Shown piece after piece: positions 1 to 8,423 of a DNA stretch of 64,000 bases (its first letter is position 1; each line of letters begins with the position of its first letter). The stretch comes from Rhodobacterales bacterium HKCCE3408 (GTDB taxonomy: Bacteria; Pseudomonadota; Alphaproteobacteria; Rhodobacterales; Rhodobacteraceae), in NCBI GenBank assembly GCA_015689705.1, contig WVSN01000005.1, positions 124,001-188,000 on the forward strand, written 5' to 3'. Under the pieces are notes generated by a model. That model was not told the origin of the DNA. It saw only the letters and a program-made list of their open reading frames with translations, and did not search any database. The position numbers and the translations under genes were made by a program.

Positions 1-548
1 TTCTGCAGCGCAAGCCTGTCGAGCTCGGCGTCGTGGTTCGCTGTGCCATCGAAACCGACGACGGTATTGAGCGTTTCGCTTCCCTTCGCACAGGCGATCA
101 TCTCGTCCATCAGCCTGGTGTCGCAGAGCGCATGGGTGATCTCGGCCGTCTCGACGTACTTGCGCAACTCGCCCGCCCGCAGCATCGGCATCGTGTTCAC
201 GACCACCGCCCCGGCCTTCGTCGCGGCGAGCCAGCAGGCGACCATCGCAGGATTGTTAGCTGATCGGATCAGTATTCGGTTTCCCGGCGTCACGCCCAGA
301 TCGTCGACCAGCGTATGGGCGAGACGGTTGGTCCAGTCCGACAGCTCCTTGTAGGTCCGCCGCCGCCCGTTGCCGATGAGCGCGGTGTGATCGCCGAAGC
401 CCTTCGCGACCATGGCGTCGGTCAGCTCGACCGCGGCGTTCAGCCGGTCGGGATAGTCGAACCCGTCGAGCAGGAGATCGGGCCAGGTCTCCTCCGCCGG
501 CAGGTTGTCGCGGGTGAAACTGTCGAGATGGGCAGAGGGTCTCAGCAT
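1..548 (-). CDS. 2-aminobenzoate-CoA ligase, N-terminal part (runs off the left edge)
   Basis: The first 182 codons of an acyl-adenylate-forming CoA ligase are present; the AMP-binding core and C-terminal lid lie beyond position 1. The visible part fits the N-terminus of benzoate/2-aminobenzoate-CoA ligases: an RTYKELSDWTNRLAHTL segment followed by a PGNRILIRSANNPAMVACWL segment. The ATG at 548 lies three bases past the stop of the upstream acyl-CoA dehydrogenase gene, and GGGGAG inside that gene's end serves as ribosome binding site. It would activate anthranilate to 2-aminobenzoyl-CoA, the substrate of the monooxygenase/reductase at the head of this operon. The substrate is inferred from that partner; a benzoate- or salicylate-type ligase is the alternative. 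Confidence 0.8.
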   Translation of the reverse strand, partial: MLRPSAHLDSFTRDNLPAEETWPDLLLDGFDYPDRLNAAVELTDAMVAKGFGDHTALIGNGRRRTYKELSDWTNRLAHTLVDDLGVTPGNRILIRSANNPAMVACWLAATKAGAVVVNTMPMLRAGELRKYVETAEITHALCDTRLMDEMIACAKGSETLNTVVGFDGTANHDAELDRLALQ

Positions 549-551
549 GGG

Positions 552-1694
552 TCAGCTCCCCTGGAATTGGCCGAGCGTGGCGCGGGCGATGACCACGCGC
601 TGCACGTCGGAGGCGCCTTCGTAGATCCGAAGCGCACGGATGTCGCGGTAGAGGCGTTCCACGGTCTCGCCGGACTTCACACCGTCGCCGCCGTGAAGCT
701 GGACCGCCTTGTCGATCACGATCTGCGCCCGGTCGGTGGCGAAAAGCTTGGCCATCGCCGCCTCGCGGGTGACCCGTGGCGCGCCGGCATCCTTGGTCCA
801 CGCAGCGCGGTAGACGAGCAGCGCCGCGGCGTCGACATCGAGCGCCATGTCGGCGATGTGCCCCTGCACCATCTGCAGATCGGCCAGCGGCGCGCCCTGA
901 ACGTGCCGCGTCGTGACGCGCGCCAGCGCCTCGTCAAGCGCCCGCCGCGCGAAGCCGAGCGCTGCGGCGGCAACGGTGGCGCGGAATACGTCGAGAACCG
1001 ACATCGCGATCCGGAAGCCCTGCCCCGGCGCGCCGATCATCGCCGAGGCCGGCACGCGGCAATCGGTGAACCGGAGACGCGCCAGCGGGTGCGGCGCCAT
1101 CACCTCCAGCCGCTCGACGACCTCGAAGCCCGGCAGGCCCGCCGGCACGACGAAGGCCGAGAGCCCTTTCGCCCCCGGCCCCTCGCCGGTCCGGGCGAAA
1201 AGCGTGTGGACATCGGCGATCCCGCCGTTGGAGATCCAGGTCTTCTCACCGTTCAGGACGTAGTCGTCGCCGTCGCGCGTGGCCGTCATGGTCGAGTTCG
1301 CCACGTCCGATCCCGATTGCGGCTCGGTCAGCGCGAAGGCCGCGATGGCGCGCCCGGCCCGCGTTTCCGGCAGCCATTCGGCCTTCTGCGCGTCGGTGCC
1401 GAACAACGATATCGCCCCGGTCCCGAGCCCCTGCATAGCGAAGGCGAAATCCGCGAGCCCGTCGGCACGGGCCAGCGTCTCGCGCATCAGACAAAGCGTG
1501 CGCACGTCTAGCGCATCCCCGCCGGTATGCTGCAGGAAGCCTGCCTCGCCCAGAGATGCGACCAGCTTCCGACAGGCGCCATCGACATCGCCGTGATCGA
1601 CAAACAGCCCGGCCGCGAAGCCCTCGGCCTCCGCCGCCAGCGCCCGGTGCCGGTCATCGAAGAACGGCCAGTCGAGATAGGTCCTGTCACTCAT
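552..1694 (-). CDS. Acyl-CoA dehydrogenase
   Basis: This 380-residue protein has full acyl-CoA dehydrogenase length. It shows the FAD/substrate signature [17 protein letters not shown] in the middle and the C-terminal [15 protein letters not shown] segment, whose Glu is the expected catalytic base. It sits in the anthranilate operon between the crotonase and the CoA ligase. By context it oxidises a CoA-thioester intermediate after ring reduction, passing electrons to ETF. The ATG at 1694 follows a 55-base gap containing a strong hairpin, the only sizeable gap in this operon. The exact substrate cannot be read from sequence. Confidence 0.88.
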   Translation of the reverse strand: MSDRTYLDWPFFDDRHRALAAEAEGFAAGLFVDHGDVDGACRKLVASLGEAGFLQHTGGDALDVRTLCLMRETLARADGLADFAFAMQGLGTGAISLFGTDAQKAEWLPETRAGRAIAAFALTEPQSGSDVANSTMTATRDGDDYVLNGEKTWISNGGIADVHTLFARTGEGPGAKGLSAFVVPAGLPGFEVVERLEVMAPHPLARLRFTDCRVPASAMIGAPGQGFRIAMSVLDVFRATVAAAALGFARRALDEALARVTTRHVQGAPLADLQMVQGHIADMALDVDAAALLVYRAAWTKDAGAPRVTREAAMAKLFATDRAQIVIDKAVQLHGGDGVKSGETVERLYRDIRALRIYEGASDVQRVVIARATLGQFQGS

Positions 1695-1725
1695 GCCTTC
1701 ATCTTTCCCGAAATACTCCGGGGGT

Positions 1726-1743
1726 CCGGGGGCTGGCCCCCGG
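1726..1743. repeat. GC-rich intergenic hairpin, possible REP-like element
   Basis: CCGGGGG and CCCCCGG form a perfect 7-base stem around CTGG (up to 8 bases if the loop is TG), embedded in an ACTCCGGGGGTCCGGGGG context between the crotonase stop and the acyl-CoA dehydrogenase start. There is no T-run on the minus-strand side, so it is not an obvious intrinsic terminator. Similar CCGGGGG blocks recur between genes in Rhodobacteraceae from general recollection; only this copy was noticed here. It may stabilise or process the operon mRNA. Confidence 0.5.
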
Positions 1744-1749
1744 CCTCCG

Positions 1750-2550
1750 TCAATCCCCCTGGAACACCGGTTTCTCTTTCGCGACGAAGGCCTCGTAGGC
1801 GCGCCGGAAATCCTGTCCCTGCATGCAGATCGCCTGCGCCTGCGCCTCGGCCTCGATCGCCTGGTCGATCGTCATCGACCATTCCTGCGCAAGCATCGTC
1901 TTCGTCATCATGTTCGCGAAACCCGGTCCCGCCGCGATCCTGCCAGCCAGGTCGCCCGCCGCGTCCATCAGATCCGCCGCCGGCACGACCCGGTTCCAGA
2001 ACCCCCAGGCGAGCCCCTCTTCCGCGCCCATCGACCGGCCGAGATAGAGCAGTTCCGCCGCCCGTCCCTGACCGATGATCCGGGGCAGGATCGCGCAGGC
2101 ACCCATGTCGCAGCCGGCAAGTCCGACGCGGTTGAACAGGAACGCGACTTTCGCCTCGGGTGTCGCGACGCGCAGGTCGGCGGCCATGGCGATGATCGCT
2201 CCGGCGCCGGCGCAGATTCCATCGACCGCCGCGACGACCGGCTTGCCGCAGCCGATCATCGCCTTCACGAGATCGCCGGTCATCCGGGTGAAGGTCAGAA
2301 GCTCCTTCATGCTCATCTTCGTCAACGGCCCGATGATGTCATGGACGTCGCCGCCGGAGCTGAAATTGCCGCCGTTCGGGGCGAAGATCACCGCCTTCAC
2401 CTCGTCGTCATAGGCGAGGTCGCGGAACCAGTCGCGCAGCTCCGCATAGCTGTCGAACGTCAGCGGGTTTTTCCGCTCCGGCCGGTCGAGTGCGATCGTG
2501 GCGATCCCGTCTTCGACGGCGCATCGGAAATGGGTCACGTCGGTCCGCAT
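1750..2550 (-). CDS. Enoyl-CoA hydratase/isomerase (crotonase) family protein, possible ring-cleaving hydrolase
   Basis: This is a 266-residue crotonase-fold protein. It has the oxyanion-hole region [10 protein letters not shown] and a second one around [14 protein letters not shown], then [20 protein letters not shown]. By eye the two catalytic glutamates of classical hydratases are missing: the GCE position is GAI and the PE position is FN. The Asp in AGCDMG lines up near the catalytic Asp of 4-chlorobenzoyl-CoA dehalogenase. Chemistry other than simple hydration is therefore plausible, such as hydrolytic C-C cleavage of a cyclic beta-oxo-acyl-CoA. Its ATG overlaps the TGA of the MarR gene (TGATG), so translation is coupled. 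Confidence 0.85.
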   Translation of the reverse strand: MRTDVTHFRCAVEDGIATIALDRPERKNPLTFDSYAELRDWFRDLAYDDEVKAVIFAPNGGNFSSGGDVHDIIGPLTKMSMKELLTFTRMTGDLVKAMIGCGKPVVAAVDGICAGAGAIIAMAADLRVATPEAKVAFLFNRVGLAGCDMGACAILPRIIGQGRAAELLYLGRSMGAEEGLAWGFWNRVVPAADLMDAAGDLAGRIAAGPGFANMMTKTMLAQEWSMTIDQAIEAEAQAQAICMQGQDFRRAYEAFVAKEKPVFQGD

Positions 2551-3023
2551 CAGCGTGGCGCCTCCAGATGTTTGGACAGGTGATCGAGCCGCTGGATCAT
2601 CCGCGCGACGGCGCCCTCGTCGAGCCCGCCGAGGATCTCGTCGATCCAGGCCTCGTGCAGTGCGGCGTGTTCAGCGAAGACCTCGCGGCCGCGGGCGGTG
2701 AGCCGCACCCGGCTCGCGCGCCTGTCGCCCGGCACGGCGACGCGCAGCGCGAGGCCCTCGTCGGTCAGTTTGTCGACGATGCCGGTGACGTTGCCCGCCG
2801 ATACCCGCAGCCGTTTGGATATGTCGCCCATGCGCAGCCCGTCGGGCGCGCGGGCGAGGACCGACATGACGTCGAAGCGCGGCAGGGTCCAGTCGCATTC
2901 GGCGCGGAGGCGACGGCGCACCTCGTCCTCGACGAGACGCGAGGCCTTGAGCAGCTTCAGCCAGAGGCGCAGCCGGTCCTTCGACAGCGCGGACTCGGCG
3001 GGCTGCGGGGCGATGTCGGTCAT
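2550..3023 (-). CDS. MarR-family transcriptional regulator of the anthranilate operon
   Basis: This 157-residue winged-helix protein contains a MarR DNA-binding segment ([22 protein letters not shown]) and the wing [17 protein letters not shown]. The ATG at 3023 overlaps the stop of the SDR gene (ATGA), and its own TGA overlaps the crotonase start. It is buried inside the operon it probably controls. The likely operators are the palindromes in the 6037-6184 divergent region. MarR repressors of aromatic-CoA pathways usually respond to the CoA thioester; here 2-aminobenzoyl-CoA would be the inferred ligand. Confidence 0.88.
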   Translation of the reverse strand: MTDIAPQPAESALSKDRLRLWLKLLKASRLVEDEVRRRLRAECDWTLPRFDVMSVLARAPDGLRMGDISKRLRVSAGNVTGIVDKLTDEGLALRVAVPGDRRASRVRLTARGREVFAEHAALHEAWIDEILGGLDEGAVARMIQRLDHLSKHLEAPR

Positions 3024-3742
3024 ATCTCGCCCCCCGAAAGCGCCAGGGCGTGACCGTTGACCGAAGCCGCGCCGGGAGAGGCGAGCCAAAGCGCGGCCGA
3101 GGCGACTTCCTCCGGCGCGATCATCCGTCCCATCGGGTTGTTCACCACGACTTTCGCGATGGCGTCGTCGCGGTCGATACCGAAACGGCTCATCATTCCC
3201 GTAATCGCGGCCTCGGCCATATCGGTCTGGGTGTAGCCCGGGCATATCGCGTTGCACGTGATACCCGCCTTCGCGACCTCATGGGCGAGCGACCGGACGA
3301 AACCGATGACGCCATGCTTCGAGGCCGCGTAGGCCCCGATATTGGCCGAGCCCTTAAGACCCTGCGTCGAGGCGATCGCGATGAGCCGCCCGCCCGACCC
3401 CATGCCGCGCAGCGCTTCCCGGAAAGTCAGGAACGTTCCTGTCAGGTTCACCGCCAGCGTCCGGGACCAGAGGTCAAGCGACGTTTCCTTCACTTTCGCC
3501 GCCTTGCCCGTGCCGGCATTGGCTATGACCACATCGAAGGCCTCGTCGAAGAGGGCCGCGACCTGCGCCTCGTCGCTCACATCCGCGGTCTTCGCGGTCA
3601 GGCCATACTCTTTCGCGGCCTCTTCCAGCGGTTCGGGCCTGCGGCCGGTCACGGTCACCGCGTCGCCGGCTTCCGCGAAGGCCCGCGCGATGGCAAGCCC
3701 GATCCCGGTGCCGCCGCCGGTGACGAGGACCCGCCGGCTCAC
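3020..3742 (-). CDS. Short-chain dehydrogenase/reductase (SDR)
   Basis: This classical SDR of about 240 residues has [12 protein letters not shown] for NAD(P) binding, the NAG motif, the catalytic Ser in IASTQG and YAASK carrying the Tyr/Lys pair. The chosen start is GTG at 3742, which overlaps the TGA of the monooxygenase/reductase gene (GTGA) and gives a normal SDR N-terminus ([11 protein letters not shown]). An upstream in-frame start would add 14 residues read from inside the neighbour and is unlikely. By context it oxidises a 3-hydroxyacyl-CoA or alicyclic hydroxy intermediate of 2-aminobenzoyl-CoA breakdown. Confidence 0.87.
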   Translation of the reverse strand: MSRRVLVTGGGTGIGLAIARAFAEAGDAVTVTGRRPEPLEEAAKEYGLTAKTADVSDEAQVAALFDEAFDVVIANAGTGKAAKVKETSLDLWSRTLAVNLTGTFLTFREALRGMGSGGRLIAIASTQGLKGSANIGAYAASKHGVIGFVRSLAHEVAKAGITCNAICPGYTQTDMAEAAITGMMSRFGIDRDDAIAKVVVNNPMGRMIAPEEVASAALWLASPGAASVNGHALALSGGEI

Positions 3743-6036
3743 GCCCGGATCTCCATTTCGGCTTCCCGATCGGCAAGCCGCCACGCCTGCTTCTTGCCCG
3801 CCTCGTAGGGCTTCGGCCAGACCTCGTGCCGGTCGCCGATCGCGGTTGCCGCGTGAAGCGTCCAGTAGGGATCGGCGAGATGCGGCCGCGCAAGGCAGAC
3901 GAGATCGGCGCGGCCGGCCATCAGGATCGAATTGACGTGGTCGGCCTCATAGATGTTGCCGACCGCCATGGTCCTGATGTTCGCCTCGTTCCGGATGCGG
4001 TCGGAGAACGGGGTCTGGAACATCCGGCCGTAGACCGGACGCGCATCCGTCGTCGTCTGACCGGCGGAGACGTCGATGATATCGGCGCCGGCTTCCGAGA
4101 ACAGTTTCGCGATCCGGACCGCGTCTTCCGGCGTCACGCCGGACTCGCCAACCCAGTCGTTGGCGGAGATGCGGACCGACATCGGTTTTTCTTCCGGCCA
4201 GGCCGCGCGCATCGCGCGGAAGACCTCGAGCGGCCAGCGCATCCGGTTTTCGACCGACCCGCCGTAGTCGTCAGCGCGCCGGTTCGACACCGGCGAAATG
4301 AAGGACGACAGAAGATAGCCGTGCGCGGCGTGAAGCTCGATCATGTCGAAGCCGGCGCGCTCCGCCATGCCGACAGCGGCGACGAATTCCGCCGTCACCT
4401 GGTCCATGTCCGCCCGGGTCATTTCGCGCGGGACGGGGTGCTTCGGCGACCACGCCAGGGGCGACGGTCCAATGATCTCCCAGCCGCCGGAGGTCAGCGG
4501 CATCTCGTTATCCTGCCACGGCACCTGAACCGAGGCCTTCCGCCCGGCATGGCCGATCTGGCAGCAAATCTTCGCGTCGGTCTCGGCATGGACGAAGTCG
4601 ACGATACGGGTCCAGGCCGCCTCGTGTTCGGGATCGTAAAGGCCGGGACAGCCGGGTGTGATCCGGCCCTCGGGGCTGACGCAGGTCATCTCGGTATAGA
4701 CGAGGCCCGCCCCGCCTTTCGCCCGCTCCCCCAGATGGACGAGGTGCCAGTCGGTCGGGCGACCGTCGACGGCCTTGTACTGCGCCATCGGCGAGACCAC
4801 GATCCGGTTCTTCAGCTCCATCTCTCGCAGGCGGAATGGCGCAAACATCGGCGCGCGGACGGGTGCGTTGTCGGCGACGCCGGCCTGCGTCTGGAACCAC
4901 TTCTCCGCCGAGCGGAGCCAGTCCGGATCGCGCAGGCGAAGGTTCTCGTGGCTGATCCGCTGTGACCGGGTCAGCAGCGAGTAATTGAACTGGACCGGAT
5001 CGAGATCGAGGTAGCGCTCCACCTCCTCGAACCATTCAAGCGAGTTCCGCGCCGCCGACTGCAGGCGCAGGACCTCGAGCCGCCGCTCTTCCTGGTAGCG
5101 TTCGAACGCCCGCTCCATCGACGGCTCGGTGTGCAGAAGCTCTGCCAGCGCGATGGCGCTGTCGAAGGCGAGCCGGGTGCCCGAGCCGATCGAGAAATGC
5201 GCGGTGGCCGAAGCGTCACCGAGAAGGACGACGTTCTTGTGATGCCACGTCTCGCACAATACGCGGGGGAAGTTGATCCACACCGCCGAGCCGCGCAAAT
5301 GGTCCGCGTTCGACATGAGCGCGTGGCCGTCGAGATGCTTTTCGAACGTCTTCCGGCAGGTCTCGACGATCTCCTCCTTCGTCATGTGCTCGAAGCCGAA
5401 ATTGTCCCAGGTTTCCTGGCTGCACTCGACGATGAAGGTCGCGGTGTCGGCATCGAACTGGTAGGCATGGACCCAGATCCAGCCATGTTCGGTCTTCTCG
5501 AAGATGAAGGTGAAGGCGTCGTCGAACTTCTGATGCGTGCCGAGCCAGATGAACTTGCACTTCCGCGTGTCGACGTTCGGCCTGAAGGCGTCGGCATAGG
5601 TCCGGCGCACGACCGAATTGATGCCGTCGCATCCGACGACGAGGTCGTAGTCGCGCCGCCAGGCCTCGACGTCGTCGAACGGAGTCTCGAACCGCAGTTC
5701 GACGCCAAGCTCCCGAGCCCGCGCCTGAAGCAGTTGCAGCATCTTCATCCGGCCGATCCCGGCGAATCCGTGCCCGCCCGAGACGGTGCGGACACCGTCA
5801 TGGATGACGGCGATATCGTCCCAGTAGGCGAAGTTGTCGCGGATCGCCTGCGCGCTTTTCGGGTCGTTCGCCTCGAGATTCCCGAGCGCGTCGTCGGAGA
5901 GGACAACGCCCCACCCGAACGTGTCGCCGGGCTTGTTGCGTTCGACCACGACGATCTCGTGCGACGGATCACGCAGTTTCATCGAGATCGCGAAGTAGAG
6001 ACCGGCCGGTCCGCCCCCGAGACATGCGATGCGCAT
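3739..6036 (-). CDS. Bifunctional 2-aminobenzoyl-CoA monooxygenase/reductase (salicylyl-CoA 5-hydroxylase/OYE fusion)
   Basis: This 765-residue two-domain enzyme begins with an FAD aromatic hydroxylase domain: [15 protein letters not shown] at residues 7-21, VVGCDG near 133 and [16 protein letters not shown] near 271. From about residue 398 follows an Old Yellow Enzyme FMN domain, with [29 protein letters not shown] and [19 protein letters not shown]. This architecture is known from the Azoarcus evansii enzyme that hydroxylates and then reduces the ring of 2-aminobenzoyl-CoA using O2 and NAD(P)H. The ATG at 6036 has GGAGAG seven bases upstream; an in-frame start at 6072 lacks such support. 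It is the first gene of the operon. Salicylyl-CoA as substrate cannot be excluded. Confidence 0.92.
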   Translation of the reverse strand: MRIACLGGGPAGLYFAISMKLRDPSHEIVVVERNKPGDTFGWGVVLSDDALGNLEANDPKSAQAIRDNFAYWDDIAVIHDGVRTVSGGHGFAGIGRMKMLQLLQARARELGVELRFETPFDDVEAWRRDYDLVVGCDGINSVVRRTYADAFRPNVDTRKCKFIWLGTHQKFDDAFTFIFEKTEHGWIWVHAYQFDADTATFIVECSQETWDNFGFEHMTKEEIVETCRKTFEKHLDGHALMSNADHLRGSAVWINFPRVLCETWHHKNVVLLGDASATAHFSIGSGTRLAFDSAIALAELLHTEPSMERAFERYQEERRLEVLRLQSAARNSLEWFEEVERYLDLDPVQFNYSLLTRSQRISHENLRLRDPDWLRSAEKWFQTQAGVADNAPVRAPMFAPFRLREMELKNRIVVSPMAQYKAVDGRPTDWHLVHLGERAKGGAGLVYTEMTCVSPEGRITPGCPGLYDPEHEAAWTRIVDFVHAETDAKICCQIGHAGRKASVQVPWQDNEMPLTSGGWEIIGPSPLAWSPKHPVPREMTRADMDQVTAEFVAAVGMAERAGFDMIELHAAHGYLLSSFISPVSNRRADDYGGSVENRMRWPLEVFRAMRAAWPEEKPMSVRISANDWVGESGVTPEDAVRIAKLFSEAGADIIDVSAGQTTTDARPVYGRMFQTPFSDRIRNEANIRTMAVGNIYEADHVNSILMAGRADLVCLARPHLADPYWTLHAATAIGDRHEVWPKPYEAGKKQAWRLADREAEMEIRA

Positions 6037-6111
6037 CTGTCGCTCTCCTTGCATCCGGGACGCCGACCGCATCCCGCGTTGGACGCAACCGTAGCTCGGT
6101 CATCAATTTAC

Positions 6112-6138
6112 TTCAAGCTTGAAATGTTCATGCTTGAT
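6112..6138. promoter_or_regulatory. Candidate MarR operator pair in the divergent promoter region
   Basis: A perfect 12-base palindrome TTCAAGCTTGAA (6112-6123) is followed 15 bases later by a second copy with two changes, TTCATGCTTGAT (6127-6138). Both lie between the divergent starts of the monooxygenase/reductase (6036, minus) and the glutaryl-CoA dehydrogenase (6185, plus). Spacing of about 1.5 helical turns and palindromic form suit a dimeric winged-helix repressor. The MarR protein at 2550-3023 is the obvious candidate. Confidence 0.6.
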
Positions 6139-6184
6139 GTGTATCCCACTAGACAAGGCCGCGCAGGCAGAGGAGAGATGTGAC

Positions 6185-7423
6185 ATGGACGCCAGCGGAG
6201 ATCCCCAAGCCCACGCGGCAACCCCGGAAGAGGCGCGCGCGAAACCTGCCGCGCTGGTCTGGGACGACCCGTTCCTGCTCGACTCGATGCTGACCGAGGA
6301 AGAGCGGATGATCCGCGACAGCGCGCACGCTTATTGCCAGGAAAGGCTGAAGCCGCGCGCCATGCTCGCCAACCGGCACGAAACCTTCGACCGCGACATC
6401 ATGAGCGAGATGGGCGAACTCGGCCTTCTCGGCGTCACGATCCCCGAGGACTATGGCTGTGTCGGCGCGGGGTACGTCGCCTACGGGCTCGTCGCGCGAG
6501 AGGTCGAGGCGGTCGATTCGGGCTACCGGTCCGCGATGTCGGTGCAGTCGTCACTCGTCATGCACCCGATCTTCGCCTACGGCACCGAAGAGCAGCGGAA
6601 GAAGTACCTGCCGAAGCTCGCCACCGGCGAATGGGTCGGCTGCTTCGGCCTGACCGAGCCGGACCACGGATCGGATCCAGGCGGCATGATCACCCGGGCC
6701 AAGAAGGTCGATGGCGGCTATTCGCTGTCCGGCGCCAAGAACTGGATCACCAATTCACCCATCGCCGATGTGTTCGTCATCTGGGCCAAGTCCGACGCCC
6801 ATGACGGGAAGATCAAGGGCTTCATCCTCGAGAAAGGGATGAAGGGCCTGAACGCGCCGAAGATCGAGGGCAAGTTCTCGCTGCGCGCCTCGATCACGGG
6901 CATGATCCAGATGGACGAGGTCTTCGTCCCCGAGGAGAACCTGCTGCCAAACATCCACGGGCTCGCAGGGCCGTTCGGCTGCCTTAACCGCGCCCGCTAT
7001 GGCATCTCCTGGGGCGCGATGGGCGCGGCCGAGACCTGCTGGCGCGCCGCCCGGTCCTACACGATGGACCGCAAGCAGTTCGGCAAGCCGCTGGCTGCGA
7101 ACCAGCTCATCCAGAAAAAGCTCGCCGACATGCAGACCGAGATCTCGCTCGGGCTTCTCGGCGCCCTTCGCCTCGGGCGGATGATGGACGACCATTCCGC
7201 CTCGGCCGAGCTCATCTCGCTGATGAAGCGGAACAATTGCGGCAAGGCGCTGAATATTGCTCGCGAGGCCCGCGACATGCATGGCGGCAACGGCATCTCG
7301 GACGAATACGGCGTCATTACCCACGTGATGAACCTCGAGGCGGTCAATACCTACGAGGGCACGCACGATATCCATGCGCTGATCCTCGGCCGTGGGATCA
7401 CGGGTATGCAGGCCTTCCAATAA
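6185..7423 (+). CDS. gcdH: Glutaryl-CoA dehydrogenase
   Basis: This 412-residue acyl-CoA dehydrogenase is of the decarboxylating glutaryl-CoA type. It shows [17 protein letters not shown], the flavin-binding [18 protein letters not shown] segment and the C-terminal [19 protein letters not shown] block with the catalytic Glu, all typical of GcdH. It converts glutaryl-CoA to crotonyl-CoA plus CO2, feeding electrons to ETF. The ATG at 6185 has AGGAGAG eight bases upstream. It diverges from the anthranilate operon and shares its putative operators, suggesting co-regulation and perhaps use of a C5 dicarboxyl-CoA product of ring breakdown; that link is inferred. Lysine and tryptophan catabolism are the usual roles. 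Confidence 0.93.
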   Translation: MDASGDPQAHAATPEEARAKPAALVWDDPFLLDSMLTEEERMIRDSAHAYCQERLKPRAMLANRHETFDRDIMSEMGELGLLGVTIPEDYGCVGAGYVAYGLVAREVEAVDSGYRSAMSVQSSLVMHPIFAYGTEEQRKKYLPKLATGEWVGCFGLTEPDHGSDPGGMITRAKKVDGGYSLSGAKNWITNSPIADVFVIWAKSDAHDGKIKGFILEKGMKGLNAPKIEGKFSLRASITGMIQMDEVFVPEENLLPNIHGLAGPFGCLNRARYGISWGAMGAAETCWRAARSYTMDRKQFGKPLAANQLIQKKLADMQTEISLGLLGALRLGRMMDDHSASAELISLMKRNNCGKALNIAREARDMHGGNGISDEYGVITHVMNLEAVNTYEGTHDIHALILGRGITGMQAFQ

Positions 7424-7432
7424 TCGCGCGAA

Positions 7433-7454
7433 GGCGGCGGCTCAGTCCGCCGCC
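7433..7454. terminator. Bidirectional hairpin between convergent gcdH and lysR
   Basis: GGCGGCGG (7433-7440) and CCGCCGCC (7447-7454) pair perfectly around CTCAGT. The stem starts 9 bases after the gcdH stop and overlaps the last codons of the convergent LysR gene. No clear T-run follows on either strand, so it may act as a weak or factor-assisted terminator. Confidence 0.45.
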
Positions 7455-8323
7455 GCGTAGGCCGAAATAGCCTCGGCCACGAGCGGGTTCGGGAAGCGGC
7501 GCTGCAGCGTGACTGCGAGAAAGTTCTCGGAAATTCCGTCCAGCCGTTCGAGCTCGACCAGCGTTCCGGCCGCGAGTTCGTCGCGAACCACGATCGGCGG
7601 AATGACGACCAGCCCGGCCCCGGACCGCGCCAGAAGTCGCAACATCGCCATGTCGTCGGCCTCGGCCGCTATGCGCGGCACGATCGCGAGCCGTTCGAGC
7701 ATCGCATCGAACGACGCGCGCAGGGCGGATTCCGGTGTCGGCAGGATAAGTGGCTCGGCTGACAGCAGATCATGCAGGGACCGCCCTGCCCGCCCGTCAG
7801 ATGGCACGCCGATCAGGCTGACCGGCTGTTCGGACAGATCGTGCACAAGGTAAGGACTGGCCGCGTCACGCGCCGGCACGAGGTTCGTCAGCACGACATC
7901 GAGCGCCATCGACTGGAGACCGCGCAACAGGTCGGCCTGCGACCCGGATCGCACGACGACCTCGATATCCTCGCGCCCGATCAGCGGTTCGAGGAAGGCG
8001 ATCTGGAAGTTACGTGACAGTGTCGCGAGCGCGCCGACCCGGAGCGCCCGGCGGGCGGACCCGGCATCGCGCAGAGTCGCGGCCAGGTCGTCTGCAGCTC
8101 GGAAGATTTCCTCGGCGTGGTCGAGCGCGATCCGCCCGGCCTCGGTAAGGACAAGGCCCCGCCCTCGCCTCTCGAACAGATCCTGACCAAGCGACGCTTC
8201 GAGCGCGCGCACCTGAGTCGACAGCGCCGATTGCGAAAGGTTCAGCGCGTGCGCCGCTCCGGTCAGCGTACCGTCACGCGCGACCGCACGGAACAGACGC
8301 AGGTGGTGAAGGTTCAGTGCCAT
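7442..8323 (-). CDS. LysR-family transcriptional regulator
   Basis: This 293-residue LysR-type regulator has an N-terminal helix-turn-helix ([20 protein letters not shown], then [20 protein letters not shown]) and a periplasmic-binding-like effector domain from about residue 90. It ends 18 bases from gcdH, with which it converges, and diverges from dabB, so dabBA is its likely target. CbbR/CmpR-like LysR proteins commonly sense carbon status next to carbon-concentrating genes; that this one does is inferred from position. ATG at 8323. Confidence 0.9.
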   Translation of the reverse strand: MALNLHHLRLFRAVARDGTLTGAAHALNLSQSALSTQVRALEASLGQDLFERRGRGLVLTEAGRIALDHAEEIFRAADDLAATLRDAGSARRALRVGALATLSRNFQIAFLEPLIGREDIEVVVRSGSQADLLRGLQSMALDVVLTNLVPARDAASPYLVHDLSEQPVSLIGVPSDGRAGRSLHDLLSAEPLILPTPESALRASFDAMLERLAIVPRIAAEADDMAMLRLLARSGAGLVVIPPIVVRDELAAGTLVELERLDGISENFLAVTLQRRFPNPLVAEAISAYAAAD

Positions 8324-8324
8324 A

Positions 8325-8341
8325 GTTCTACTCAATAGAAC
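8325..8341. promoter_or_regulatory. Candidate LysR binding site (T-N11-A palindrome)
   Basis: GTTCTA-CTCAA-TAGAAC is a perfect 6-base inverted repeat that contains a T-N11-A core (8327/8339). It lies immediately upstream of the LysR start codon and about 80 bases from the dabB start. A second short repeat, GTTA-A-TAAC (8342-8350), follows. Position and form fit an autoregulatory and divergent activation site. Confidence 0.6.
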
Positions 8342-8423
8342 GTTAATAACCAAAGTATGTAATTTTCTGGATATGTGCAAGGCGCTATCTGCTGCCACGA
8401 ACCGCATCGAAGCGAGGCTTGCC

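Noticed and set aside
3743-3784. Longer SDR start adding 14 residues.
   Set aside because: The GTG at 3742 overlaps the upstream stop and places the Rossmann strand at the normal N-terminal position.
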